Positions 8,077-16,513 of a stretch of 51,717 bases of DNA are shown one piece after another; position 1 is the stretch's first letter, and every line of letters begins with the position of its first letter. The stretch comes from Actinomycetes bacterium. Its GTDB lineage: Bacteria; Actinomycetota; Acidimicrobiia; Acidimicrobiales; RAAP-2. The stretch lies in the NCBI GenBank assembly GCA_021793395.1, contig JAJYSU010000011.1:1-51717 (forward strand), written 5' to 3'. The position numbers and the translations under genes were made by a program. The notes below the pieces were generated by a model, which ran no database searches, had not been told where the DNA came from, and saw nothing but the letters and a program-made list of their open reading frames with translations.

Positions 8077-9033
8077 ATGGTTCATCCGGCGCTACAGGCA
8101 ATGGTGGACGAGGCGCGGGCTCATCCATCACCGGCCCCGTGGACACTCGACGTTGACGTACGCCGCGAGCAGTATCGCGTGCAGTCGCACGATCTGTGGC
8201 CCGAGGTGGATGAGAGGGTCGCGACACGCGATCTGGTCGTGACACTGCCGGGACGAGACGTGGCGGCGCGGCTCTACGTGCCCCCGGGGGACGACGGCTC
8301 GGCCCTGGTGGTGTACTTTCACGGAGGCTCGTTCGTGATGGGCGACCTGGAGAGCCACGACGCGGTCGTACGCCGTCTGGCGAGCGACACCGCGATGCGC
8401 TACCTCGCCGTTGACTACCGGCTAGCGCCCGAGCACCCCTTTCCGGCGGCGGTCGACGATGCGGTCGACGTGCTGCGCTGGGCGGGCGCGCGGCGCGAGT
8501 CGCTGAGCACCGCGCAGGCCGCGATCGTGGTGATGGGCGACTCGGTGGGTGCGACGCTTGCCGCGGTGAGCGCGGCCCTGACCCGCTACGACGACCACGC
8601 CGTGGCGGCCCAGGTACTGCTCTACCCCTCAATGGGGCCGTCCATGCTTACCGACTCGGGCCACGTGTATAACACCGGTTTTCTTCTGAATCTGGAGAGT
8701 CTGCGCTACGACTACTCCCAGTACCTCGGGGCGGACGCTGATCCGACCGATCCCCGGGTATCGCCGCTCCTCTTCGACGACCTCACGGGCTCGCCGCCCG
8801 CGCTCGTGGTCGTGGCGCAGTGCGATCCGCTGCGAGACGAGGCCGTCGCGTACGCGGGGTTGCTCGAGCACTTCGCGGTGCCCGTGGACCTCGTCGAGGC
8901 TCGCGGCATGCTCCACGGCTTCTTGCGACTCGGCGGAACGGTGCCCGCATCGTTGGAGATCCTGGACGACGTGGCGCGACGTCTACGCCGTGTTCTCACC
9001 AGTGCCGGACGAACGCCGCGAGTCGACGCCTGA
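8077..9033 (+). CDS. Alpha/beta hydrolase, hormone-sensitive lipase (HSL) family esterase
   Basis: 318 residues from ATG 8077, chosen because GGGAGG lies 5 nt upstream; an in-frame ATG at 8026 lacks a ribosome site. The oxyanion-hole motif HGG (82-84) in YFHGGSFVMGD and the nucleophile Ser156 in MGDSVGAT identify the HSL/bacterial esterase group. Asp250 (AQCDPLRDE) and His280 (GMLHGF) complete the triad. The enzyme is cytoplasmic (no signal peptide) and would cleave short-chain acyl esters; its true substrate is unknown. It is a single-gene unit ended by a strong terminator. Confidence 0.92.
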   Translation: MVHPALQAMVDEARAHPSPAPWTLDVDVRREQYRVQSHDLWPEVDERVATRDLVVTLPGRDVAARLYVPPGDDGSALVVYFHGGSFVMGDLESHDAVVRRLASDTAMRYLAVDYRLAPEHPFPAAVDDAVDVLRWAGARRESLSTAQAAIVVMGDSVGATLAAVSAALTRYDDHAVAAQVLLYPSMGPSMLTDSGHVYNTGFLLNLESLRYDYSQYLGADADPTDPRVSPLLFDDLTGSPPALVVVAQCDPLRDEAVAYAGLLEHFAVPVDLVEARGMLHGFLRLGGTVPASLEILDDVARRLRRVLTSAGRTPRVDA

Positions 9034-9040
9034 GGTCGAC

Positions 9041-9075
9041 GACGGCACGGGTGCCGTCCCTTCGGGGGGATTTTC
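9041..9075 (+). terminator. Intrinsic terminator after the esterase gene
   Basis: A first stem GACGGCA / TGCCGTC (9041-9047 with 9052-9058, loop CGGG) is followed by a second small hairpin CCC-TTCG-GGG and then TTTT at 9072-9075. This is the clearest classical terminator in the window. Confidence 0.65.
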
Positions 9076-9124
9076 TGCTAGCAATAGGGCCTTGCGCCGA
9101 GACCGGCGTCGAAAGCGAGGATGA

Positions 9125-10009
9125 ATGAAGATCAGCACGCGAGTACGGGGGGCGCTCGTCTTGGCCGGCGCGGTCGCCATGGTGGCGTCGACGAGTGGCG
9201 TCGCGGGTGCGTCGTCATTGACGGGTCACTACGACAAGGCCGCCGCCAAGTTGGTGCCGAGTGTGTACAAGAAAGTCGTTCTCCAGGTTGCGACGGACGC
9301 GACGTACGCGCCCGACGAGTACATGAACGGCAATACCATGGTCGGCTTCGACGTTGATCTGATGAAGGCGATCGCGACGACACTCGGGTTGCGCTACAAG
9401 GAGAACAACGTCACCTTCGACAACATCATCATTGGCATCAAGGGCGGCCACTACCAGATCGGCAACTCGTCGTTTACCGTCAACAAGAGTCGCGAGAAGC
9501 AGGTCAATTTTGTGGACTACTTCCAGGCCGGCGAAGGCGTGTACGCGAAGGCGTCGTCGAAGATCGCCTTTACGGGCCTCAAGAGTTTCTGCGGCCTGAC
9601 CGTCGCGGTCGAGACGGGGACCGTCGAGCAGACCGACGCCCAGAGCGTGGCTAAGACGTGCCCGGCGACGAAGAAGGCCACGGTGCTGTCCTTCTCGACT
9701 CAGACCGAGGCCAACGTGGCCGTGAGTTCCGGTCACGCCCAGGTGGGCTTCCTCGATAGCCAGATAGCCGACTACGTGGTGGCGCAGTCGCACGGTGCCT
9801 TCAAGTCGGTCGGTCACGCCGTGAACGTGGCGCCCTACGGTATCGCGACTCCCAAGACCCCCGCGGGCTACGCGTTGGCTCGCGCGATCGACGCGGCCCT
9901 CAAGGTTCTCGTGGCCAACGGTACCTACCACGCCATTCTGGTGAAGTACGGCGTCCAGGCCGGCGCGATTCCGGCGTCGAAGATGGTACTGAATGGAGCG
10001 ACGTCGTAG
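9125..10009 (+). CDS. Amino acid ABC transporter substrate-binding protein (SBP family 3)
   Basis: 294 residues. The N-terminus has a Sec signal peptide: basic MKISTRVRG, a hydrophobic core and a VAGA-type cleavage region near residue 29. There is no lipobox cysteine, so it should be secreted or held by its partners rather than lipid-anchored, which is unusual for a monoderm. The mature part shows the family 3 pattern, with ATDATYAPDEY, GFDVDLMKAIA and VNFVDYF segments. Two cysteines (SFCGL and KTCPA) may form a disulfide. The ribosome site is AGCGAGG. It heads a three-gene importer operon, followed by a hairpin that may favour expression of this first gene. Confidence 0.92.
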   Translation: MKISTRVRGALVLAGAVAMVASTSGVAGASSLTGHYDKAAAKLVPSVYKKVVLQVATDATYAPDEYMNGNTMVGFDVDLMKAIATTLGLRYKENNVTFDNIIIGIKGGHYQIGNSSFTVNKSREKQVNFVDYFQAGEGVYAKASSKIAFTGLKSFCGLTVAVETGTVEQTDAQSVAKTCPATKKATVLSFSTQTEANVAVSSGHAQVGFLDSQIADYVVAQSHGAFKSVGHAVNVAPYGIATPKTPAGYALARAIDAALKVLVANGTYHAILVKYGVQAGAIPASKMVLNGATS

Positions 10010-10016
10010 TCGCGCG

Positions 10017-10037
10017 CTGAGACAGCCGACGTCTCAG
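10017..10037 (+). terminator. Hairpin between binding-protein and permease genes (possible attenuator)
   Basis: CTGAGAC (10017-10023) pairs perfectly with GTCTCAG (10031-10037) around loop AGCCGAC. There is no T-run. It could protect the 3' end of the binding-protein message or cause partial termination before the permease. Confidence 0.5.
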
Positions 10038-10056
10038 ACGTAGTAGAAAGTCACTC

Positions 10057-11070
10057 ATGCCGACGAACGGGGACGCCGAGTTACGGGTCGTCCCCGTTCG
10101 TCACGTCGGTCGCTGGGTGGGCGCGGTGGTGGCACTGGTCGCCGTGGCAATGCTCGTGCACACGCTGTTCTCGCGGGTTCCCACGGGCCAGGTCACCTGT
10201 CACGTGGTTCAGGGAGTGCGGCGCTGTCGGCCGGTCGTCAACTGGCGCTTCAGTTGGAACATCGTCTTTCACTACTTCACGACGCGCACCATTCTGGACG
10301 GGCTGGTGCTGACCATCAAGTTGACGGTGATGGCGATGGCGGTGGGCATCGTGCTCGGTGTGATGATCGCCATTATGCGACTGTCGCATAACCGACTGCT
10401 CTCGTCGGTGGCGTGGTCCTACACCTGGTTCTTTCGCGGGACGCCGGTCTACGTGCAGCTGTTGTTCTGGTTCAATATCTCGGCGCTCTACCCGACGCTC
10501 ACGCTGGGAATCCCCTTTACGGCGGTCACGTTCCTCCATATCAACGCGACAACCCTCTTCACCCCGGCCACGGCGGCCGTGGTGGCACTGGGCCTCAACG
10601 AGGCGGCGTACATGAGCGAGATCGCGCGCTCGGGACTCATTGCGGTCGACGAGGGTCAGATCGAGGCGGCGACGTCCATCGGTATGACGCGTTCGCAGAC
10701 TATGCGCCTGGTCGTACTTCCCCAAGCCATGCGCGTCATCATCCCGCCGACGGGAAACGAGGTGATCTCGATGCTGAAGACGACCTCGCTGGCCGCCGCC
10801 ATTTCCGTGACAGAACTGCTCGGCGCGGCGATCAACATCTACTCCGCCAACTACGAGATCATGGCCCTGCTGATCGTCGCGAGCTTGTGGTACCTGATCG
10901 TGACCACGATCCTGTCCACCGGCCAGTTCTACCTCGAACGCCACTTCGCTAAGGGATCGCTGCGTACGCCGCCGCCGACACCGCTGGCGCGACTTCGGGG
11001 CGATCTGGTGGGTATTGCTCGCACCATCCGAGGTTCCCGTGGACTGACGCGCCGGGGGGCAACGTCGTGA
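10057..11070 (+). CDS. Polar amino acid ABC transporter permease (GlnP/HisM-like)
   Basis: 337 residues. The conserved entry [20 protein letters not shown] precedes several membrane segments, and the EAA loop appears as [20 protein letters not shown] with the downstream [17 protein letters not shown], which contacts the ATPase. A long N-terminal hydrophobic segment (about 20-45) with an external stretch containing two cysteines precedes the core, making it longer than the usual roughly 220-residue permease. Its TGA overlaps the GTG of the ATPase gene (GTGA). The ribosome site is weak. Confidence 0.93.
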   Translation: MPTNGDAELRVVPVRHVGRWVGAVVALVAVAMLVHTLFSRVPTGQVTCHVVQGVRRCRPVVNWRFSWNIVFHYFTTRTILDGLVLTIKLTVMAMAVGIVLGVMIAIMRLSHNRLLSSVAWSYTWFFRGTPVYVQLLFWFNISALYPTLTLGIPFTAVTFLHINATTLFTPATAAVVALGLNEAAYMSEIARSGLIAVDEGQIEAATSIGMTRSQTMRLVVLPQAMRVIIPPTGNEVISMLKTTSLAAAISVTELLGAAINIYSANYEIMALLIVASLWYLIVTTILSTGQFYLERHFAKGSLRTPPPTPLARLRGDLVGIARTIRGSRGLTRRGATS

Positions 11071-11840
11071 CGCTGTCGAGTACGCCGATGGTGCAGGCCA
11101 TTGGCGTGTGCAAGTCCTACGGAGGCGTTGAGGTCTTGAAGGGCGTGAACCTAACCGTGAACCGGGGTGAGGTGACCTGCCTCATCGGGCCGTCAGGATC
11201 CGGTAAGAGCACGCTGCTGCGCTGCGTGAACCACCTGGAGAAGCACGACGCCGGCGAACTACTGGTCGACGGAAACCTGGTGGGATACGAGGAGCGCGAC
11301 GGCAAGCTCTACGAGCGTAACGACAAGCAGATCTGTCGCGAACGCGCCCAGATCGGGATGGTATTTCAGCGTTTCAATCTCTTCGCGCACCTCACGGTGC
11401 TGGAGAACGTCACCGTGGGCCAGGTCAAGGTGCGTGGCGTCAGCGCGGATCAGGCGACCACGCGTGCGCGCGAACTACTCGAGCGAGTGGGACTCGTCGC
11501 CAAGGAGAAGAACTACCCGAGCCAGTTGTCGGGTGGGCAACAACAGCGGGTCGCCATCGCGCGGGCGCTCGCGATGGATCCCAAGTTGATGCTGTTCGAC
11601 GAGCCGACTTCGGCGCTGGACCCTGAACTGGTCGGTGAGGTGCTCGACGTGATGAAGGATCTCGCTCAGAGCGGCATGACGATGATGGTGGTGACTCACG
11701 AGATGAACTTCGCGCGTGAAGTCGCCGATACCCTGTACTTTCTGGATCACGGCGTGATTGAGGAGTCGGGCGAGCCGCGCGAGGTGTTGGCGCATCCCTC
11801 GTCGGAACGCCTCCGTAGCTTCCTGTCGAAGGTGCTGTAG
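11067..11840 (+). CDS. Amino acid ABC transporter ATP-binding protein (GlnQ-like)
   Basis: 257 residues. Walker A is GPSGSGKST (41-49), the Q-loop is in MVFQRFNLF, the signature is LSGGQQQR (154-161), Walker B is LMLFDE (174-179) and the H-loop is in VVTHEMNF. The closest pattern is the polar amino acid family (GlnQ/HisP). GTG 11067 overlaps the permease stop by 4 bp. It energises uptake together with the two preceding genes. The specific amino acid is not predictable from sequence alone. Confidence 0.95.
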   Translation: MTLSSTPMVQAIGVCKSYGGVEVLKGVNLTVNRGEVTCLIGPSGSGKSTLLRCVNHLEKHDAGELLVDGNLVGYEERDGKLYERNDKQICRERAQIGMVFQRFNLFAHLTVLENVTVGQVKVRGVSADQATTRARELLERVGLVAKEKNYPSQLSGGQQQRVAIARALAMDPKLMLFDEPTSALDPELVGEVLDVMKDLAQSGMTMMVVTHEMNFAREVADTLYFLDHGVIEESGEPREVLAHPSSERLRSFLSKVL

Positions 11841-12997
11841 TGATCTGGGACCTGGACCCGAGCAACGTGGGCACCGGGCTGCCTCTTGAGGGCGTGCGCG
11901 TGTTGGATTTCTCACGGGTGCTGGCGGGTCCGCTGTGCGCGATGGTCGCGGGCGATCTTGGCGCGGACGTGATCAAGGTCGAGGGACCCGACGGAGATCC
12001 CGTACGCTCACTCGCGCCGCCGGTCTTCGGTGAGGACGCGACGTACTACTTGGCGGTCAACCGTCATCGGCGCAATGTCGTCGCCGACCTTCGCCGACCC
12101 GACGACGTCGCGATCATTCTCGACTTGGTGCGCGAGGCCGACGCGGTGGTGGAGAACTTTTTGCCGAATCAGGTGCGTGCGTTGGGGATCGATCGACTAC
12201 GCGACGCGAATCCGCAGTGCGTGTGGGTGAGCGTGACGCCGGCCACCTCGGGGGGGCCGGTCGCCGCTCAGCCGTCGTTCGATCTGTTGGCTCAAGCACG
12301 TTCGGGGTTGATGGGTGTGACGGGGCGCCCCGACGGGGAACCGACCAAGGTGGGTGCCCCGCTCGCGGACGTGGTGACGGGCCTGTACGCCACGATCGGG
12401 CTGCTGACGGGTCTGTACGCGCGTGACCGGGGACGTGGTGTGCATCGTTTCGAAGCACCGTTGTTGGAGTCGACGATGAGTGCCTTGATCAATCAGGCGC
12501 AGGGCTATCTGTCCACGGGCGTGAACCCGCGCCGACTCGGGAACGATCATCCGAGCATTGCTCCGTACGGTCCCGTGACGACGGCCGACGGCTACCTCCT
12601 GCTGGCAGTGGGCACCGACGCCCAGTACGCACGTCTGGTCGAGGCGTTGGATGACGCGCAGCTCGCGAGCCACGACGAGTGGGACACCAACGCGGCGCGC
12701 GTGGCCGACCTCAAGAACCTGCGCCACGCACTGGACCAGGTCTTCTCACGCCACGCGACGGACTACTGGCTGGAGGTGCTGGGTACGTCGGGTGTGCCGC
12801 ACGGTCCGATTCTGGACGTCGCCGGCGCCTTTGGTCAGCCCCAGGTGCGCGACGGAGACTTTCTCGGGTCGATGTCCACGCCCCACGGCGAGACGCGTGC
12901 GATGCGCACGCCCCTGTTGATTGACGGAGTGCGGCCGCCACTTCGGCGTGGGCCGCGTCGTTTTGGTGAGGACACGGCAGAGTTCTGGCGCACGTAG
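11840..12997 (+). CDS. Family III CoA-transferase (CaiB/BaiF)
   Basis: 385 residues of the formyl-CoA transferase fold (interlocked dimer). The N-terminal motif GVRVLDFSRVLAGPLC, the ADVIKVE strand and the catalytic aspartate Asp177 in APLADVVTGLYA are all present. It moves CoA between two organic acids, or acts as a racemase in related enzymes such as alpha-methylacyl-CoA racemase; the family cannot be split further by eye. GTG 11840 overlaps the ATPase stop (TAGTG), so it is coupled to the amino acid importer. This may hint that the imported compound is broken down through CoA esters, but that is inference. Confidence 0.88.
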   Translation: MIWDLDPSNVGTGLPLEGVRVLDFSRVLAGPLCAMVAGDLGADVIKVEGPDGDPVRSLAPPVFGEDATYYLAVNRHRRNVVADLRRPDDVAIILDLVREADAVVENFLPNQVRALGIDRLRDANPQCVWVSVTPATSGGPVAAQPSFDLLAQARSGLMGVTGRPDGEPTKVGAPLADVVTGLYATIGLLTGLYARDRGRGVHRFEAPLLESTMSALINQAQGYLSTGVNPRRLGNDHPSIAPYGPVTTADGYLLLAVGTDAQYARLVEALDDAQLASHDEWDTNAARVADLKNLRHALDQVFSRHATDYWLEVLGTSGVPHGPILDVAGAFGQPQVRDGDFLGSMSTPHGETRAMRTPLLIDGVRPPLRRGPRRFGEDTAEFWRT

Positions 12998-13365
12998 GCC
13001 CCGCGGCTCGTGACCGGCGCGCGACCGGCGCGAGGTCGCGGTGACGCTCGTCGAGTCCGAGCGTCGTCCACCCGTCGACGGCCCCTTCGGAACCGACCCG
13101 CCATTCAGAGCGGAGATCCACCACCTCGGCGGGCTGCGTCAAGGGCACGTGGGGCGAGTGACGCCGACGTGGGGCGGACAGTACCGGCGACGGGCACGGG
13201 GACGGAGGCGTGTTCCGCGGACCCGTGTCATCAGGGCCGTTGTCGTGTCGTCCTCGTCCGTGACTTTCCCTGGCTCGGCGGGGTGGCGCCTGTTATGTTC
13301 GAGTTGACCTGGCTGATCGCCGGTGAGCGATAGGTCACGGTCACGTGCGAGTAAAGGAGCGAGAG
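12998..13365 (+). other. Intergenic region with hairpins and a possible promoter
   Basis: The 368 bp hold no convincing gene. The first 70 bp carry two adjacent hairpins (listed separately). The remaining part is GC-rich with no clear structure until an extended -10-like TGTTATGTT near 13291-13299 and a TTGACC at 13304-13309. The ribosome site AAAGGAG at 13353-13359 belongs to the small acidic protein gene. Confidence 0.5.
13021..13065 (+). terminator. Two tandem hairpins after the importer/CoA-transferase operon
   Basis: GCGACC / GGTCGC (13021-13026 with 13034-13039) is followed at once by the perfect 8-bp stem GACGCTCG / CGAGCGTC (13043-13050 with 13058-13065, loop TCGAGTC). There is no T-run. 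The position at the end of the operon suggests termination or 3' end protection. Confidence 0.55.
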
Positions 13366-13581
13366 ATGTCTGACACGTTCGACAATCCCTCCGACGTGAT
13401 GGGCGAGGCTGACACGTTCGACAGTGAGGTCGTCGGTCCCGACGACACGACACAGGACGACGTGATGGGCGAGGCTGACGCGTTCGACAGTGAGGTCGTC
13501 GGTCCCGACGACACGACGCAGGACGACGTGATGGGCGATGCCGACGACACCGACAGCGACGTGATGGGGACCGGCGACTAA
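13366..13581 (+). CDS. Small repetitive acidic protein of unknown function
   Basis: 71 residues beginning MSDTFDNPSDVMG. It contains no Lys, Arg, His, Cys, Trp or Tyr and is very rich in Asp, Glu, Thr and Ser. A 22-residue unit starting DVMGEAD and ending PDDTTQD occurs twice in perfect tandem, with one Thr-to-Ala change, followed by shorter DVMG units. A strong ribosome site, AAAGGAG, lies 6 nt before ATG 13366, which supports real translation. There is no signal peptide or membrane segment. The protein is probably disordered. A metal-binding, RNA/DNA-mimic or peptide-precursor role is conceivable, but nothing in the neighbourhood identifies one. Confidence 0.65.
   Translation: MSDTFDNPSDVMGEADTFDSEVVGPDDTTQDDVMGEADAFDSEVVGPDDTTQDDVMGDADDTDSDVMGTGD
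13393..13524 (+). repeat. Two tandem 66-bp in-frame repeats inside the acidic protein gene
   Basis: Positions 13393-13458 and 13459-13524 are nearly identical: I see two base differences, at ACG/GCG in the Thr/Ala codon and ACA/ACG in a Thr codon. A partial third copy starts at 13525 with the same GACGTGATGGGC. The high DNA identity points to recent duplication of a coding unit. Confidence 0.9.
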
Positions 13582-13780
13582 TTAGTGGTCGCACTCGCGC
13601 CGATCGGTGAACGATGGCGCGGTGGCATCACAGTGGTCGGCGGGCTCGAGTTGCGCTGTCGGGTCGGGCTGTTGACGTTGTTCTGTCGGAGGTGGAGCGG
13701 CGCGGCCGGAATCGCCCGTTCGACGTGAAGGGCCCGAGCTGCGCGACGAGAGCATCGTCGCGGACCCTGTCGTGGAGCAG

Positions 13781-14470
13781 TCAGTGAGGCGGATCGAAGA
13801 CGGGCCCGTCGAACGTGTCGAGGGTCGTAAACGACGATACCGGGTGACGCGTGAGGCGGGAAACCCGGTGGTGGGGGTGTCCGAGAGCGACGACGGCCGC
13901 TACCGCGAAGGTGGTGGGTAGGTGGAGTGTGGCGCCGAGGGCCGTCTCGTCGCGCGTGGCGACGGTCGTCATCACGCCACCGAGATCGAACTCGCGCGCG
14001 GCGAGGAGGATGCTCCAGACGAACGGGTAGACCGATGCGCCCCCGACCATCTGGTAGCGCTCGAGATCGCGGTCGGTGGCGGCGAGGGCGCCGAGATCCG
14101 CCGCGACCACGAGGAGAACGGGTACGCGGTCCAGAGTTTCGGCGAAACCGTCGGGCCGAGAGAGGGCGCGCGCGTCGTCGAGGTGGGTGGCCGCCGCGGC
14201 ACGTTCCGATGGGGTGGCCAGGGGAGAGAAGGGTACGACACCGGCCAGGACGTGGCCCACGTATTCGTGCCAACTCTGAAGGTAGTGATCGCGCACGCGC
14301 CGGCGCTGGTCGGGGTCGCGTAGGACGATCACGCGCCAGGCTTGACGGTTGCCGCCCGAGGGGGCGAAGCGGGCGAGGTCCAGAATTGCGGCGAGCGTGG
14401 CGTCGTCAACCGGTTGGTCCGTGAAGGTGCGTACGGCTCCGGTGCTACGAAGTGCGTCGTCGAGTTTCAC
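13781..14470 (-). CDS. Nitroreductase-family FMN oxidoreductase
   Basis: 229 residues. The opening RSTGAVRTFTDQPVDD and FAPSGGNRQAWRVIVL are the FMN-phosphate-binding segments of the nitroreductase fold, and GGASVYPFVWSILLAAREFDLGG forms the central dimer and cofactor region. It would reduce quinones, nitro compounds or act in an unknown dehydrogenation with NAD(P)H. It starts with GTG 14470, 10 bp after the stop of the ABC permease gene on the same strand, so it is likely part of that operon. No good ribosome site is visible. Confidence 0.88.
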   Translation of the reverse strand: MKLDDALRSTGAVRTFTDQPVDDATLAAILDLARFAPSGGNRQAWRVIVLRDPDQRRRVRDHYLQSWHEYVGHVLAGVVPFSPLATPSERAAAATHLDDARALSRPDGFAETLDRVPVLLVVAADLGALAATDRDLERYQMVGGASVYPFVWSILLAAREFDLGGVMTTVATRDETALGATLHLPTTFAVAAVVALGHPHHRVSRLTRHPVSSFTTLDTFDGPVFDPPH

Positions 14471-14480
14471 GACGCCGACG

Positions 14481-15266
14481 TTAGGCGTCGCGGCGCAGGA
14501 AGAGGAGGCTGCCCACGACGCCGGCTACCGCCACGTAGATGATCAGAATCACGGTGGCGCTGCCCGCTCCGAACATCTGAGAGGGGGGAGCGGTGGACAT
14601 CATCGCCCGGCCTAGCGCGGAGGGCTCGTACTTGGAGAACGCGTTCTGCCAGCTCTGAGGCAGGAGGAAGACGATGATGGGCACGACTAGGAGAAGTGAG
14701 GTGAAGACGGTGATGCACGCGGCGCTCTGACGCAGAATCAGGCCGAGTGCGAAGCCCAGCAGGGCGAGCAGGGTGAGGTAGACGCCCGCCAGGATGACCG
14801 AGCGGAGGACGGCGGTCGTGGCTAGCGACGCGGTGGGTACTACTCCGGCGAAGATTGCCTGGCCCATAAGGAAGGTGACGAAACTCAACACTTCGGCGAC
14901 GATGAGCATCGAGACGGTGAGCACGATCGCCTTGGCCGCGATCACGCGAAGTCGCTGGGGAACGGCGGCCAGTGTGGTGCGAATCGACCCGGACGAGTAT
15001 TCGCTGGTGATGAACAACGCGCCGATCACGCCGACGGCGAACTGCGCGAAGAGAGTTCCACCGAGACTGGTCGATACCGGGTCGAAGGTGAGCTTGGAGA
15101 GAGGGTCCATTGTCGTCCAGTGGCCACGGATAACCGAGGTGATGAGCGCACTGATTCCCAGGGTCAGCACCGCCGTGACGACAAAGCCGAGAACGGTTGA
15201 GCGAACGCTACGGAATTTGATCCACTCGGCTCGCGAGGCCGAGGCGAGTGTCACGTCACTTGCCAC
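14481..15266 (-). CDS. ABC-2 family transporter permease
   Basis: 261 residues with six predicted membrane segments. The pattern ASRAEWIKFRSVRSTVLGF at the N-terminus and the LFITSEYSSGSIRTTLAAVPQR segment is typical of the ABC-2 permeases paired with bacitracin- or daunorubicin-type ATPases. GTG 15266 overlaps the stop of the ATPase gene by 11 bp. Together they form a two-component exporter of unknown substrate, possibly a hydrophobic compound or lipid. A second in-frame GTG at codon 5 is an alternative start. Confidence 0.88.
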   Translation of the reverse strand: MASDVTLASASRAEWIKFRSVRSTVLGFVVTAVLTLGISALITSVIRGHWTTMDPLSKLTFDPVSTSLGGTLFAQFAVGVIGALFITSEYSSGSIRTTLAAVPQRLRVIAAKAIVLTVSMLIVAEVLSFVTFLMGQAIFAGVVPTASLATTAVLRSVILAGVYLTLLALLGFALGLILRQSAACITVFTSLLLVVPIIVFLLPQSWQNAFSKYEPSALGRAMMSTAPPSQMFGAGSATVILIIYVAVAGVVGSLLFLRRDA

Positions 15267-16179
15267 GGGGCACCTCGGTACCGGCGCTCGCGTACTGGAC
15301 CGCGTCGGACGTCAACCCCATGAAGACCTCCTCGAGCGACGCGCGCTGGGGGGTGAGCTCGTAGAGGGTGATTCCCGCGGCGAACGCCGCTTCCCCCACT
15401 TCATCCGAGGTGAGCCCCTCGATGGTGAGAGCACGGTCATCACGGTCGCGCACCGAGCCGTGTCGCGCGTGCACGATCTCGGCGAGGCGAGCCTGGTCGG
15501 ATGAGCGAACCGTCACGGTACCGACCGCGTCGGCCGTCAACTCGTCGACCGAGCCCTGGGCGATAAAGCGACCGCGGCCGATCACGATGATCCGGTCCGC
15601 ACTAAGAGCCATCTCGCTCATGAGGTGGGAACTGACGAAGACGGTGCGACCCTCCTTGGCCAGCGTACGGAAGAACTCACGTATCCATTTGATTCCTTCG
15701 GGATCGAGGCCGTTGATCGGTTCGTCGAAGAGCAGGATCTGAGGATCGCCGAGTAGGGCGGCCGCAATGCCCAGTCGCTGGTTCATACCCAGCGAGTAGG
15801 TGCCGACTTTCTTGGTGGCGACTGACGCAATCCCGGTGAACTCGAGGACTTCGTCGACCCGCGAGGAGGCGATGTTGTTCGACGCGGCCATCGCGAGGAG
15901 GTGGTTGCGAGCGCTACGACCGGGGTGGACGGCCTTAGCCTCGAGCAGTGCGCCGACCTCGCGCAGGGGATGGCGTAAATCGGAGTACACGCGGCCGTCG
16001 ATGGTGGCGCGCCCCTTGGTCGGCCGGTCAAGGCCCAGGATTACCCGCATTGTGGTGGACTTGCCGGACCCGTTGGGACCGAGGAAGCCGGTCACGACGC
16101 CGGGCGTGACGTCGAAGTCGAGGTCGTCCACCGCCACTACGTCGCCGTAACGCTTGGAGAGATGTTCGATTTTCAACAT
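15256..16179 (-). CDS. ABC-2 exporter ATP-binding protein (DrrA/BcrA-like)
   Basis: 307 residues from ATG 16179; GTG 16188 is an alternative. Walker A is GPNGSGKST, the signature is the divergent YSLGMNQRLGIA usual in this subfamily, and Walker B is ILLFDEPINGLDPEG. The C-terminal roughly 90 residues (from about 215) form the extra domain seen in DrrA-like ATPases. A minus-strand TAGTGT (16193-16198) lies 13 nt before the ATG, predicting a very short leader. It powers the permease encoded just downstream. Confidence 0.9.
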   Translation of the reverse strand: MLKIEHLSKRYGDVVAVDDLDFDVTPGVVTGFLGPNGSGKSTTMRVILGLDRPTKGRATIDGRVYSDLRHPLREVGALLEAKAVHPGRSARNHLLAMAASNNIASSRVDEVLEFTGIASVATKKVGTYSLGMNQRLGIAAALLGDPQILLFDEPINGLDPEGIKWIREFFRTLAKEGRTVFVSSHLMSEMALSADRIIVIGRGRFIAQGSVDELTADAVGTVTVRSSDQARLAEIVHARHGSVRDRDDRALTIEGLTSDEVGEAAFAAGITLYELTPQRASLEEVFMGLTSDAVQYASAGTEVPRGK

Positions 16180-16192
16180 AGGTGTCACGACG

Positions 16193-16198
16193 ACACTA
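16193..16198 (-). promoter_or_regulatory. -10 box (TAGTGT) for the ABC-2 exporter operon
   Basis: Minus-strand TAGTGT lies 13 nt upstream of ATG 16179 and 4 nt before GTG 16188, predicting a leader of about 6 nt to the ATG. Confidence 0.45.
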
Positions 16199-16513
16199 CT
16201 GTGCGAGGTTCTCGGTGCATCTCGTGTTCTTTAATATCGACGTAAGACCGGTGATGGTGCCGATTAGCGGTAGTGAACACGTCACCGATTATCCTCGTGA
16301 CGCGACTGTCGATCCGAGGGGGCGTCACGAGTCGTCGAGACTCGCACGACGTACTCGGCGTTTCGTGGCGATGCGTCACCGACGGGTTTAGCGCACTGCG
16401 TCTCGAGGTGTCGTCTCCGTCGCGACGTGACGACTTGCGGCCCTGCCCGACCCGCCACCGGTACGTGGGTGGTCGACGTCGTGTGCGTCACTGACCGTTG
16501 CGCGATGGCGCGG
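16199..16513 (+). other. Intergenic region, no gene recognised
   Basis: About 315 bp between the exporter ATPase promoter and the end of the Fur-family gene. The part next to the exporter is locally AT-richer (TTCTTTAATATCG near 16229). A small hairpin CGAGTC / GACTCG (16328-16333 with 16339-16344) is the only clear structure. Short open frames here overlap on both strands and lack ribosome sites. Confidence 0.4.

Noticed and set aside
7943..8077. tRNA-Gly as a phage or island integration site
   Set aside because: No duplicated tRNA 3' end, integrase or foreign gene follows; an ordinary esterase gene with its own promoter does.
13304..13336. TTGACC / TAGGTC as promoter of the acidic protein gene
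   Set aside because: The spacing is 21 bp, too long for a sigma-70-type promoter.
13393..13524. Possible CRISPR or satellite array
   Set aside because: The two 66-bp units are contiguous, in frame and without spacers.
13139..13594. Minus-strand Arg/Ser/Cys-rich open frame opposite the acidic repeat protein
   Set aside because: It has no ribosome site, and its repeats are just the antisense of the 66-bp units. The plus-strand frame has the AAAGGAG site.
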